NCBI RefSeq assembly: GCF_042668085.1
Contig: NZ_JBHVBO010000042.1
Location: forward strand, 1 to 24,108
DNA from: Isoptericola sp042668085
GTDB lineage: Bacteria > Actinomycetota > Actinomycetes > Actinomycetales > Cellulomonadaceae
DNA length: 24,108 nt
Direction: 5' to 3'
Shown here: positions 1 through 7,891 of the stretch, piece by piece
Numbering within the stretch: position 1 is the first letter of the stretch
Layout of the letters: each line of letters begins with the position of its first letter
Position numbers and translations under genes: made by a program
Notes under the pieces: model-generated
The model's database searches: none
What the model saw: the letters and a program-made list of their open reading frames with translations, nothing else
What the model was told of the DNA's origin: nothing

Positions 1-974
1 GCAGCACGCCGCCCCCGACGGCCCGATCGGCGGGTACTCCCCGCCGCCGCGGGGCCGACTGGCGCAAGCGCGCAGAGATTGCGGTGCTCACCGGCCCCGC
101 GATCATCGTCTTCCTGACGTTCGTCATCGTGCCGGTGGTGATGGCGGCGTACTACGGGTTCTTCCGCTGGAAGGGCTTCGGCCCGCCCACGGACTTCGCC
201 GGCCTCCAGAACTACGTGTCGATCCTGACGGATCCCACCTTCCACGACGCCGTCCGGCACAACTTCACCATCGTGGTCCTCTCCCTGGTCATCCAGGGAC
301 CGGTGGCGATCCTGTTCGCCCTGCTGATGAACCAGAAGATCCGCGGGCGCTCCGTCATCCGCGTGCTGATCTTCGTGCCCTACGTGATCTCCGAGGTCAT
401 CGTCGGGACCGGCTGGGCGCTGATGATGTCGGACACCGGCGCCTTCAACACGCTCCTGGCCAAGATCGGCCTGGGAAACCTCGAGCAGAGCTGGCTCGCC
501 GATCCGAACATCGCCATGTGGACGCTGATGCTGATCCTCACGTGGAAGTACGTGGGCTTCGCGGTGATCCTCATGCTCGCCGGCCTGCAGGGCATCCCGG
601 AGGAGCTGTACGAGGCCGCGGCCATCGACGGCGCGTCGTTCTGGCAGCAGCAGTTCCGGATCACGCTCCCGCTCCTCGGCCCGACGATCCGCATCTGGGC
701 GTTCCTGTCGATCATCGGGGCGCTGCAGCTGTTCGACCTGGTCAACATCATCTGGGGCCAGTACGTGGCGGCGACCGCGGGCACCTCGACGATGGCGACC
801 TACATGTATCTCAACGGTCATCTCGCGGGGAACTACGGCTTCGGCAGCGCGGTCGCCGTGGTGCTGTTCCTGATCTCGCTGGCCGTCGCGCTGGTCTACC
901 AGCGCCTCGTCCTGCGGCGGGACACCGAGGGTGCGCTGACCGGCGCCTCCGGGCGGAAGGGGAGGAAGAAGTGA
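1..974 (+). CDS. ABC sugar importer, permease 1 (MalF/UgpA type), 5'-truncated by window edge
   Basis: Inner-membrane permease subunit of a binding-protein-dependent carbohydrate importer. The reading frame is open from base 3. The first in-frame start (GTG at 84) would begin directly inside the first membrane helix, whereas the upstream codons encode a basic cytoplasmic leader (RRRGADWRKRAE), so the true start lies left of the window. Hydrophobic helices follow, and the cytoplasmic EAA loop that docks on the ATPase (EELYEAAAIDGAS, about bases 600-690) is intact and followed by ITLPLLGP. The C-terminus is basic. The stop codon overlaps the next gene's GTG by four bases (GTGA), so the two permeases are translationally coupled. 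The substrate-binding protein is expected upstream, outside the window. The family is sure. The substrate is inferred only from the neighbouring GH3 enzyme. Confidence 0.93.
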   Translation, partial: STPPPTARSAGTPRRRGADWRKRAEIAVLTGPAIIVFLTFVIVPVVMAAYYGFFRWKGFGPPTDFAGLQNYVSILTDPTFHDAVRHNFTIVVLSLVIQGPVAILFALLMNQKIRGRSVIRVLIFVPYVISEVIVGTGWALMMSDTGAFNTLLAKIGLGNLEQSWLADPNIAMWTLMLILTWKYVGFAVILMLAGLQGIPEELYEAAAIDGASFWQQQFRITLPLLGPTIRIWAFLSIIGALQLFDLVNIIWGQYVAATAGTSTMATYMYLNGHLAGNYGFGSAVAVVLFLISLAVALVYQRLVLRRDTEGALTGASGRKGRKK

Positions 975-1855
975 GCACCTCGACCGCTCCCGTCGCGGAG
1001 CAGCGGACGGAGCAGTACGTGTTGCGCCCCACCCGGAAGCTCGCGTGGGGAAGCCCGGTGACCTACCTGATCGCCGTCGTGCTGATCGCGGCGTGCCTGG
1101 GCCCCGTCATGTACATCGTCATCGGCGGCTTCCGGACCAACTCCCAGATCACCCAGGACCCGTCCGGGCTGCCGTCGCCGTGGGTCTTCACCAACTACGC
1201 GGACGTCCTGACGAGCGGCGACTTCTGGGTCGCCATGGGGAACTCGACGATCGCCGCCGTGGCCACGACGGTCGGCACGGTCGTCCTGGGCATGATGGCG
1301 TCGTTCGTCATCGCCCGGTACGACTTCGGCGGCAAGGGTGTCATGTACTCCCTGTTCGCCGCCGGGCTGATGTTCCCCATGACCGTGGCGATCACGCCGC
1401 TGTACCTGATGGTGCGCACGCTCGGTCTGACGAACTCGCTGGCGGGGATCATCCTGCCGCAGGTGGCGTTCGCGCTTCCCGTGACCGTGATCATCCTCGT
1501 GCCGTTCCTGCGGGCGATCCCGGCCGAGATCGAGGAGGCAGCCAGCATCGACGGCGCCAGCCGCCTGGGCTTCTTCTGGCGCATGGTGCTCCCGCTGTCG
1601 ATGCCGGGCGTGATCACCGTCGGGATCCTCGCCTTCATCAACTCCTGGAACAACTACATGCTGCCGCTGTTCATCCTCAGCGACCCAGGCACCTTCACCC
1701 TGCCGCTGGGCGTCGCCAACTTCGCGTCGCAGTACTCGGTGGACACCGCTCGGGTCCTGGCGTTCACGTCGTTGTCGATGATCCCGGCACTCATCTTCTT
1801 CTCGCTGTTCGAGAAGCGGATCGTCGGCGGCCTGACCGGCGCGGTCAAGGGCTGA
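971..1855 (+). CDS. ABC sugar importer, permease 2 (MalG/UgpE type)
   Basis: Second integral-membrane subunit of the same carbohydrate importer, 294 residues. I start it at the GTG overlapping the stop of permease 1, preceded by a purine-rich GGAGGAAGAAG ribosome site. The frame is open further upstream, but that part is a shadow of permease 1. About six hydrophobic helices are visible, the first near residues 30-52. The EAA loop is at about residues 187-215 (EIEEAASIDGAS, then VLPLSMPG), as expected for MalG-type subunits. Length is normal for the family. No ATPase gene follows; many actinobacterial sugar importers share the distant ATPase MsiK, so its absence is not odd. A strong hairpin follows the stop codon, separating this transcript from the GH3 gene. 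Confidence 0.94.
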   Translation: MSTSTAPVAEQRTEQYVLRPTRKLAWGSPVTYLIAVVLIAACLGPVMYIVIGGFRTNSQITQDPSGLPSPWVFTNYADVLTSGDFWVAMGNSTIAAVATTVGTVVLGMMASFVIARYDFGGKGVMYSLFAAGLMFPMTVAITPLYLMVRTLGLTNSLAGIILPQVAFALPVTVIILVPFLRAIPAEIEEAASIDGASRLGFFWRMVLPLSMPGVITVGILAFINSWNNYMLPLFILSDPGTFTLPLGVANFASQYSVDTARVLAFTSLSMIPALIFFSLFEKRIVGGLTGAVKG

Positions 1856-1863
1856 CCTCCATC

Positions 1864-1900
1864 GGGAGGACGACGGCCCAGCCGACGCCGTCGTCCTCCC
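1864..1900 (+). terminator. Perfect 14-bp hairpin after the permease genes
   Basis: Arms GGGAGGACGACGGC (1864-1877) and GCCGTCGTCCTCCC (1887-1900) pair perfectly around a 9-base loop, starting nine bases after the permease stop. No U-tract follows, which is usual for high-GC terminators. It could instead act as a processing or attenuation hairpin that lowers GH3 expression relative to the transporter. Confidence 0.6.
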
Positions 1901-1904
1901 CGCC

Positions 1905-1924
1905 ATCTCGCGTCATCTCGCGTC
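1905..1924 (+). repeat. Tandem 10-base repeat in the permease-GH3 gap
   Basis: Two perfect adjacent copies of ATCTCGCGTC lie at 1905-1914 and 1915-1924, between the terminator-like hairpin and the GH3 gene. One helical turn per unit would suit a protein-binding site, but I cannot assign a regulator. A weaker hairpin (TCCCGTC/GACGGGA, 1936-1956) follows. Chance is possible. Confidence 0.35.
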
Positions 1925-2008
1925 ATCCCCGTCGTTCCCGTCTTCCCGGGACGGGACGGCCGCCGGGGAGAGAACCCCACCACCTGTGTCCGTTGAAGGA
2001 GACCGCTC

Positions 2009-4474
2009 GTGAACCACGCCCGCTCGTCCAGCGCCCCAGGTGGCCCGGCCGGCCCGCCGGAGCTGCCCGTGGTGTCCGAGCGCGTCCGCGCTCTGCACGC
2101 CCGCATGACCCTCGAGGAGAAGCTCGCGCAGCTGGTCGGGTACTGGCTCGACAAGGGCGGCGACGTCGTCGCGCCCATGCAGGGCGAGATGGCGGCCGGC
2201 GACGGCGGCCGCCTCGAGGAGGTCACCCGGCACGGCATCGGCCACTACACCCGCGTGTACGGCACGCGGCCCGTGGACCCCGCCGAGCGGGCGGCCTGGC
2301 TGTGGGCGGAGCAGCGGCGGCTGCGTCGTGAGACGCGGCTCGGCATCCCCGCGCTCGTGCACGAGGAGTGCCTCACCGGGCTGTCCGCGTGGAAGGCGGC
2401 GACGTTCCCGACGCCGCTCGCCTGGGGCGCGTCGTTCGACCCGGACCTCGTGGCCGAGATGGGCGGCGTCATCGGGGCGTCCATGCGCGAGCTCGGCGTC
2501 CACCAGGGCCTCGCGCCCGTGCTGGACGTCGTGCGCGACCCGCGCTGGGGCCGCGTCGACGAGTGCATCGGCGAGGACCCGTACCTCGTCGGCACCGTCG
2601 GCACGGCCTACGTGCGCGGCCTGCAGGACGCGGGCGTGCACGCGACGCTCAAGCACTTCGCCGGGTACTCGGCGTCGCGCGCCGGGCGCAACCACGCGCC
2701 CGTGTCGGCGGGGCCGCGCGAGATGGCCGACGTCTTCCTCCCGCCGTTCGAGATGGCGGTGCGCGACGGCGGGGTGCGGTCCGTCATGGCCACCTACGTG
2801 GACGTGGACGGCGAGCCGATGCACGCCAGCGCGGAGTACCTCACGAGGATCCTGCGCGACGAGTGGGGCTTCGACGGCACCGTCGTCGCGGACTACTTCG
2901 GCGTCGCGTTCCTCGAGGTGATGCACCGCGTGGCCGCCGACCGCGGCGAGGCGGCCGCGCAGGCGCTCGAGGCCGGCCTCGACATCGAGCTGCCGTCCGG
3001 CGACGCGTACCTCGAGCCCCTCGCCGACCTGGTCCGCGCGGGTCGCGTGGACGAGCGGTACGTGGACCGTGCGGTGCTGCGGGCCCTCGCGCAGAAGGAG
3101 GAGCTCGGGCTGCTCGACGACGACGCCTTCGCCGGCGAGCCGCCCGCGGTGGTCGACCTGGACTCGCCCGCCCACCGCGACGTGGCGCGCCGCCTGGCGG
3201 AGGAGTCGCTCGTGCTCCTCACCAACGACGGCGTGCTGCCGCTGGCGCGGTGGAGCGCCGCCCCGGCGCGCGTCGCCGTCGTCGGCCCCAACGCGCACCG
3301 CAGCGACGCGCTCATGGGCTGCTACTCGTTCGCCAACCACGTGCTGGCGCACCACCCGGAGGTGCCCAAGGGCTTCCACATCCCCACCGTGTTCGAGTCG
3401 CTGGGCGGCGCGTTCCGCACCGCCGGCCTGCCCCAGCCCGAGCTGGTGCACGCCGCGGGCTGCGACGTCGAGGGCGAGGACACGTCCGGCTTCGCGGAGG
3501 CCGTCGCCGCCGCGTCGTCGGCCGACGTGGCCGTCGTCGTCGTGGGCGACCACGCGGGCCTGTTCGGCCGCGGCACCGTGGGCGAGGGCAACGACGCCGA
3601 GTCGCTGGAGCTGCCCGGGGTGCAGCGCGGGCTCGTCGAGGCCGTGCTCGCCACCGGCACCCCCGTCGTCATGGTGGTGCTCAGCGGCCGGCCCTACGCG
3701 ATCGACTGGGCGCTCGACGTGGCCGGCGACTCCGACGACCGACGCCCCGGGGCCGTGCTCCAGGCGTTCTTCCCCGGCGAGGAGGGCGGCACCGCCATCG
3801 CGGAGGCGATCGCGGGAGCGGTGAACCCGTCGGGCCGGCTGCCGGTGTCGCTGCCGCGGTCGGCCGGGGCGCAGCCGTACTCGTACCTGCACCCCGTGCT
3901 GGGTGGGCCGTCCGACGTCACGTCCACCGACTCGACGCCGCTGCGGCCGTTCGGCTTCGGCCTGTCGTACACGACCTTCGCGTACACCGACCTGGCCGTC
4001 GACGACGAGGTCGCCGCGGGCGGCACGTTCGCCGCGGACGTCCGGGTGACCAACACCGGGACGGTCGCCGGGTCGGACGTCGTGCAGCTCTACGGGCGCG
4101 ACGTGGTCGGGTCGGTGACCCGGCCGGTGGCGCAGCTGCTCGCGTACCGCCGCGTCGCCCTCGAGCCAGGGGAGTCCGTCGTCGTGTCGTTCGCGGTGCC
4201 GACGACCCGGCTCGCGTTCGCCGACCGCCGTCTGGTGCGCGTCGTCGAGCCGGGCGACGTCGAGGTGTGGGTGGGGTCCCACGTGGCCGCCACGCCCGAC
4301 GCCGAGGACGAGGACGTCCAGCACGCCACCGGTGGAGCCATCACCAGCGCCCGGCGCTCGGAGAAGCGCGACCTGCCCGGGACGGCGACGCCGCGCGCGA
4401 CGCTCGTCGTCACCGGCGACACCTACGAGGTGACCGTCGCCGATCCGCGGGTGGTGACGTCGGTCGTGGCGTGA
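2009..4474 (+). CDS. Glycoside hydrolase family 3, cytoplasmic beta-xylosidase/beta-glucosidase-like (BxlA-like)
   Basis: Predicted exo-acting retaining glycosidase of 821 residues that would cleave imported oligosaccharides in the cytoplasm. The GTG start follows GAAGGAGA (1995-2002). There is no signal peptide. The N-terminal (beta/alpha)8-like domain spans about residues 25-350, with the substrate-binding LKHFAGYS motif (K215, H216) and the nucleophile aspartate D295 in GTVVADYFG. The alpha/beta sandwich domain follows (about 380-620) and a fibronectin-III-like C-terminal domain (about 670-745). The segment SASRAGRNHAPVS is typical, as I recall, of the Streptomyces intracellular BxlA group, where an ABC importer (BxlEFG) precedes the enzyme. 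That makes xylo-oligosaccharides the best guess, with gluco-oligosaccharides the alternative. Family is certain, substrate inferred. Confidence 0.93.
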   Translation: MNHARSSSAPGGPAGPPELPVVSERVRALHARMTLEEKLAQLVGYWLDKGGDVVAPMQGEMAAGDGGRLEEVTRHGIGHYTRVYGTRPVDPAERAAWLWAEQRRLRRETRLGIPALVHEECLTGLSAWKAATFPTPLAWGASFDPDLVAEMGGVIGASMRELGVHQGLAPVLDVVRDPRWGRVDECIGEDPYLVGTVGTAYVRGLQDAGVHATLKHFAGYSASRAGRNHAPVSAGPREMADVFLPPFEMAVRDGGVRSVMATYVDVDGEPMHASAEYLTRILRDEWGFDGTVVADYFGVAFLEVMHRVAADRGEAAAQALEAGLDIELPSGDAYLEPLADLVRAGRVDERYVDRAVLRALAQKEELGLLDDDAFAGEPPAVVDLDSPAHRDVARRLAEESLVLLTNDGVLPLARWSAAPARVAVVGPNAHRSDALMGCYSFANHVLAHHPEVPKGFHIPTVFESLGGAFRTAGLPQPELVHAAGCDVEGEDTSGFAEAVAAASSADVAVVVVGDHAGLFGRGTVGEGNDAESLELPGVQRGLVEAVLATGTPVVMVVLSGRPYAIDWALDVAGDSDDRRPGAVLQAFFPGEEGGTAIAEAIAGAVNPSGRLPVSLPRSAGAQPYSYLHPVLGGPSDVTSTDSTPLRPFGFGLSYTTFAYTDLAVDDEVAAGGTFAADVRVTNTGTVAGSDVVQLYGRDVVGSVTRPVAQLLAYRRVALEPGESVVVSFAVPTTRLAFADRRLVRVVEPGDVEVWVGSHVAATPDAEDEDVQHATGGAITSARRSEKRDLPGTATPRATLVVTGDTYEVTVADPRVVTSVVA

Positions 4475-4480
4475 GCGGCG

Positions 4481-4516
4481 GGGCCGGGCCCGGGGGCGCC
4501 CCCTCGGGCTCGGCCC
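4481..4516 (+). terminator. GC-rich hairpin after the GH3 gene
   Basis: Left arm 4481-4497 (GGGCCGGGCCCGGGGGC) pairs with 4498-4516 with one mismatch and a small bulge. It begins six bases after the GH3 stop and lies before the convergent reductase remnant. No U-tract is present. A terminator is the simplest reading. Confidence 0.55.
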
Positions 4517-4527
4517 GTGCCTGCCCG

Positions 4528-4665
4528 TCAGACGGCGCTGCGCTCGTCGAGGGCGGCGAGCTCCGGCTCGGTGAGCCGGAGGCTCATCACCTCGGCGTTG
4601 GCCGCCGCCTGGCGCGGGCTGGTCGCCACCGGGATGCACACCACCGTGTCGCCGTAGCGGGTGAT
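4528..4665 (-). pseudogene. 3' remnant of an aldo/keto reductase gene
   Basis: On the minus strand the last 45 codons of an aldo/keto reductase-like gene survive, ending in TGA at 4530-4528. The peptide contains YGDTVVCIPVATSPRQAAAN and LRLTEPELAALDE. This is the usual C-terminal part of the family: a beta-strand with the IPxxTSPR cofactor-binding loop, then the final helix ending in ALDE. The N-terminal three quarters, including the catalytic Asp-Tyr-Lys-His residues, are absent. Upstream of about 4666 the frame turns into sequence that makes sense only as a TetR C-terminus on the other strand. The gene must be inactive. The identification rests on a short segment and is moderately confident. 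Confidence 0.6.
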
Positions 4666-4668
4666 CTC

Positions 4669-4980
4669 GCCCGCCTCAGCCGGGCCTTCTTCCGGTCGGC
4701 GACGCGGTACGCGGCGCTGGCGCACATGCGGGAGAAGTACCTCGACAAGCCGGCCGACCTCGAGCGCCTGGTGCTGGCCCCCGTGCGCGACCTCCTGCAG
4801 CGCGGCCTCGACGCGGGGGACCTCCGCGACGACGTCCCGCTCGACCTGCACGTCGAGGTGCTCACCGGGCTCTACGAGAAGGTCATCCGGCTCGTCGTCG
4901 ACGGGCGGCTCGGCGCCGAGCGGGCCAGCGCCCTGGTGACGAGCGTGTTCCTCCGTGGGGCGGGCGCCTCCGGCGGCTGA
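4669..4980 (+). pseudogene. 3' remnant of a TetR-family regulator gene
   Basis: About 100 codons on the plus strand, ending in TGA at 4978-4980, encode an all-helical segment with the look of a TetR C-terminal ligand/dimer domain: RAFFRSATRY, ALAHMREKYLDKPADL, then LLQRGLDAGDLRDDVPLDLH and a terminal helix. No start codon with a plausible ribosome site precedes it in frame, and the N-terminal DNA-binding helix-turn-helix is missing. It directly abuts the aldo/keto reductase remnant at about 4666-4672. The two fragments point away from each other, as expected if a formerly divergent regulator-reductase pair lost its middle. A short expressed peptide from ATG 4726 cannot be excluded but has no support. 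Confidence 0.6.
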
Positions 4981-4988
4981 CCGCGCGC

Positions 4989-4994
4989 CAGAAT
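4989..4994 (+). promoter_or_regulatory. Possible -10 hexamer of a leaderless promoter (DUF385 gene)
   Basis: CAGAAT (xANNNT form) ends five bases before the ATG at 5000. It is a weaker match than the other start-proximal hexamers in the window. Confidence 0.35.
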
Positions 4995-4999
4995 GGGGC

Positions 5000-5485
5000 A
5001 TGGCCCGCGTGCTGCACGTCGTCCGGTCCGCCGTCGCCCCCGTGACGCGCACCCGCGCCTTCCGCGCGGTGGCTCCCGTTTTGCTGCCGCCCGTGGAGCG
5101 CGTGCTGGCCCGGCTCACGCGCGGGCGGTTCCAGCTCTCCGCGGTGCTGGTGCCATCGCTGGTGCTGCACACCACCGGCGCGCGGTCGGGCGAGCCGCGC
5201 GACACGTTCCTCATGTACACGCCCGTGGGCACCGGCCGCCTCGTCGTCGCGGGCACGTCGTTCGCGCGCGGCCGCCACCCCGCATGGACGTACAACCTGC
5301 TCGCGCACCCGGACGCGGCGGTGAGCATCCGCGGGCGGCGCTACCCCGTGCGGGCCGCGCTCGTCGACGACGACGCCGAGCGGGACGCGCTGTGGGCGCG
5401 CATCGAGGCGCAGTGGCCCGGGTACCGCGCCTACGAGCGGGAGTCCGGCCGGGTCGTGCGCCTGTTCGTGCTGGAGAGGCCGTAG
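5000..5485 (+). CDS. DUF385/Ddn-family F420-type nitroreductase-like oxidoreductase
   Basis: Predicted 161-residue split-barrel protein of the deazaflavin (F420)-dependent nitroreductase family. Hallmarks are HTTGARSGEPRDTFL, then a beta-strand ending RLVVAGTSF, and HPAWTYNLLAHPDAAVSIRG, the usual glycine-rich and P-x-W-x-x-NL-x-A-x-P elements of the family. I chose ATG 5000 (MARVLHVV). A GTG at 4955 is in frame but lies inside the TetR remnant and would add an unconserved Arg/Ala/Pro leader. The product is cytosolic with no signal peptide. Members reduce activated double bonds, quinones or nitro compounds with F420H2, and some bind FMN or haem. The substrate here is unknown. It may be the former target or neighbour of the lost TetR gene, which is inference. 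Confidence 0.82.
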   Translation: MARVLHVVRSAVAPVTRTRAFRAVAPVLLPPVERVLARLTRGRFQLSAVLVPSLVLHTTGARSGEPRDTFLMYTPVGTGRLVVAGTSFARGRHPAWTYNLLAHPDAAVSIRGRRYPVRAALVDDDAERDALWARIEAQWPGYRAYERESGRVVRLFVLERP

Positions 5486-5521
5486 GTTCGTCGCAGCCCG
5501 ACGCCCGCCCGAGAGGACCCC

Positions 5522-7882
5522 ATGCCCAGCGACGCCCCCGCCCGCACGATCCGGGTGACGCCCCGGTACCTGGAACGCGACGGCCGGCCGTGGTTCCCCG
5601 TGACCGGCGAGGTGCACTACTCCCGCATCCCGCGCGAGCGCTGGTCGGAGGTGCTGGGGCACGCGCGCGCCGGCGGCCTCGACTCCGTGGCGACGTACGT
5701 CTTCTGGCAGGCGCACGAGCCCGCGCCGGGCGACTTCCGCTGGGACGGCGACCTCGACCTGCGGGCCTTCGTCGAGACGGCCGGGCGGCACGGGCTCGAC
5801 GTCGTCGTGCGGCTCGGACCGTGGGCGCACGGCGAGGCGCGGTACGGCGGCTTCCCCGACTGGCTCGTGGAGCGTGGGCTGCGGACGCGGACGAACGACC
5901 CCGAGTACCTCCGGCTGGTGCGCGCGTTCTACGCGCAGACGATCGCGCAGCTTTCCGGTCTCGCGCACGCCGAGGGCGGCCCCGTCGTGGGTGCGCAGCT
6001 GGACAACGAGCTGTACGACCAGCCCGACCACCTGGCGACCCTGCGGGACCTCGCCGAGGAGCTGGGCCTGCGGGTGCCGGTCTGGACCGCGACAGGCTGG
6101 GGCGGCGCCCAGGTGCCGCCCACGCTCCTGCCGGTGTACAGCGCGTACGCCGACGGGTTCTGGGAGGACTCCGACACCGAGTGGCCGGCGTTCTCGCCCG
6201 TGCACTTCCGGTACAGCACCGTGCGCGACGACCTCGGCGTCGGCGCGGACCTGCGCGAGGCGCTGGACGGCATCACGCTCGACGACGGGGCCGGGCCGGG
6301 CGCCGCGGACGACGACCACCCGTACGTGACGTGCGAGCTCGGCGGAGGGATGCACGTCGCCTACCACCGGCGACCGCTCGTCACGCCCGACGACGTGGCC
6401 GCGCTCGCGCTGGCGAAGATCGGCAGCGGCTCGGTCTGGCAGGGGTACTACATGTACGCGGGCGGCACCCAGCGCGTCGGCCCGCACGGCACCGAGCAGG
6501 AGTCGCACGCCACCGGGTACCCCAACGACGTGCCCACCCGTACCTACGACTTCGGCGCCCCCGTCGGCGAGCACGGCCAGGTGCGGCGCCACCACCACCT
6601 GCTGCGCCGCCAGCACCTGTGGCTCCGGGCCGACGGGGCGGCGCTCGCGGCCATGACGACGACCGTGGGTGGCGGCAGCGACGACCCCGCCGAGCTGCGC
6701 TGGTCGGTGCGGTCGGACGGCCGGCGCGGGTACGTCTTCGTCACCACCTACCAGCCCGCCCGCAGCCCGCTGCCGCCGCAGCCCGGCGTCCGGGTCGCCG
6801 TCGAGCTCGACGACGCGACCGTCGCCGTGCCCACCCGTCCGGTGGACCTGCCCGCGGGCGTCTCCGTCGCGTGGCCGGTGCGGTACCCGCTGGGCGAGGG
6901 CCTCGTGCTGCGCAGCGCGACGGCGCAGGTGCTCACGCGGATCGACGTCGGGCCGGACGGGCGCGGCGCCGGGCGGGACCTCGTCGTCCTGGTCGCGACC
7001 GAGGGCGTGCCGGTGGAGCTGGTGGTCGAGGGGGACGGCGAGGTCTCGGCAGCCGGTCCGGTGGCGTCGCGGGGCGACGACGGCGCGACGGTCCTGGACC
7101 TGGTCGGCGGGCCGGGGCCCGACACGGTGATCTCGGTGCGCGGGCCGTCCGGCGGGGTCGACGTGCTGGTGCTCGACGAGGCGACGGCCGACCGGCTCTA
7201 CCGCCTCGACGTCGGCGGCCGCGAGCGGCTGGTGCTCTCCGACACCCCGGTGCACGCGCACGACGGCGCGCTCGTCGTGCACACGGAGCACCCGACGGTG
7301 ACGGTGTCCGTGCTGCCCGCCCCGGAGTCGCTCGCCGTGGCGGAGGGCACCGACGCCGAGGGGGCCGCCGTCGCGCCCGGAGCCGACGGCACGCTCTGGC
7401 GCTCGTGGACGCTGTCCGTCCCCGCCGCCGGGCGTCGCCGCGTCGCGACCGACCTGCGCCCGCACGCGCCGGCCCCGCCGGAGCCGGCCTGCGGCGGACC
7501 GATGGGCCGGCTCAGCGCCCCGACCGACTGGTCCGGCGCCGTCCGCGTGCGCCTGGACGTGCCCGCCGACGCGCTCGCCGGCGTCGACCGGGCGCTGCTG
7601 CGCGTCGCGTGGACCGGCGACGTGGGCCGCGCCGTCGTGCACCGCGCCGCCGACACCGTCGTCGTCGGCGACCACTTCTGGCACGGCCGCGACTGGGACC
7701 TCGACCTCACGCCCTGGCGCGACGACGTCGCCCGCGACGGGCTGACGCTCGAGCTGCTGCCGTGGCGCGCCGCGACCGGGGTCTGGGTGGACCCGTCGGT
7801 GCGCGACGTGCCCGACGGGATCGCCGTCGCCGCGGCCGACGTCGTGCGCGTGGCGCGGGTGGTCCTGACGCCGGGTGCCTAG
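5522..7882 (+). CDS. Glycoside hydrolase family 35 beta-galactosidase
   Basis: Predicted retaining exo-beta-galactosidase of 786 residues with no signal peptide, so cytoplasmic. The ATG follows GAGAGGA. The catalytic (beta/alpha)8 domain (about residues 10-370) begins with the family pattern GRPWFPVTGEVHYSRIPRERW and continues through VFWQAHEPAPG, RLGPWAHGE and GGFPDWL. The acid/base is E163 in GGPVVGAQLDNELYD, and the likely nucleophile is E272 in YVTCELGGG. Compared with typical GH35 enzymes the NE pair is kept, but the flanking residues (LDNEL instead of VENEY) and the nucleophile context differ, so this is a divergent actinobacterial branch. The remaining ~400 residues are beta-rich, probably C-terminal beta-sandwich domains. 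It may work with the GH3 enzyme on plant or host oligosaccharides, but no dedicated transporter adjoins it. Confidence 0.88.
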   Translation: MPSDAPARTIRVTPRYLERDGRPWFPVTGEVHYSRIPRERWSEVLGHARAGGLDSVATYVFWQAHEPAPGDFRWDGDLDLRAFVETAGRHGLDVVVRLGPWAHGEARYGGFPDWLVERGLRTRTNDPEYLRLVRAFYAQTIAQLSGLAHAEGGPVVGAQLDNELYDQPDHLATLRDLAEELGLRVPVWTATGWGGAQVPPTLLPVYSAYADGFWEDSDTEWPAFSPVHFRYSTVRDDLGVGADLREALDGITLDDGAGPGAADDDHPYVTCELGGGMHVAYHRRPLVTPDDVAALALAKIGSGSVWQGYYMYAGGTQRVGPHGTEQESHATGYPNDVPTRTYDFGAPVGEHGQVRRHHHLLRRQHLWLRADGAALAAMTTTVGGGSDDPAELRWSVRSDGRRGYVFVTTYQPARSPLPPQPGVRVAVELDDATVAVPTRPVDLPAGVSVAWPVRYPLGEGLVLRSATAQVLTRIDVGPDGRGAGRDLVVLVATEGVPVELVVEGDGEVSAAGPVASRGDDGATVLDLVGGPGPDTVISVRGPSGGVDVLVLDEATADRLYRLDVGGRERLVLSDTPVHAHDGALVVHTEHPTVTVSVLPAPESLAVAEGTDAEGAAVAPGADGTLWRSWTLSVPAAGRRRVATDLRPHAPAPPEPACGGPMGRLSAPTDWSGAVRVRLDVPADALAGVDRALLRVAWTGDVGRAVVHRAADTVVVGDHFWHGRDWDLDLTPWRDDVARDGLTLELLPWRAATGVWVDPSVRDVPDGIAVAAADVVRVARVVLTPGA

Positions 7883-7885
7883 GGT
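7880..7885 (+). promoter_or_regulatory. -10 hexamer TAGGGT, leaderless promoter of the GNAT gene
   Basis: TAGGGT ends six bases before ATG 7892, so transcription would begin at the start codon. Its first three bases are the TAG stop codon of the GH35 gene. There is no ribosome site before the GNAT start. Confidence 0.55.
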
Positions 7886-7891
7886 GGCCGC

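Noticed and set aside
84..86. GTG as the start of the first permease
   Set aside because: It would begin inside the first transmembrane helix without a ribosome site. The basic leader continues upstream to the window edge.
1913..4639. Very long minus-strand open frame (908 codons) opposite the GH3 gene
   Set aside because: It is rich in Arg, His and Gly with no domain pattern. It mirrors the codon bias of the real plus-strand gene, as is usual at this GC content.
4669..4980. Intact small regulator gene
   Set aside because: No DNA-binding domain and no credible start. The helices match only a TetR C-terminal half.
4955..4999. Upstream GTG start for the DUF385 protein
   Set aside because: It lies in the TetR remnant and adds a Pro/Ala/Arg leader not expected in the family. 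ATG 5000 has a start-proximal hexamer.
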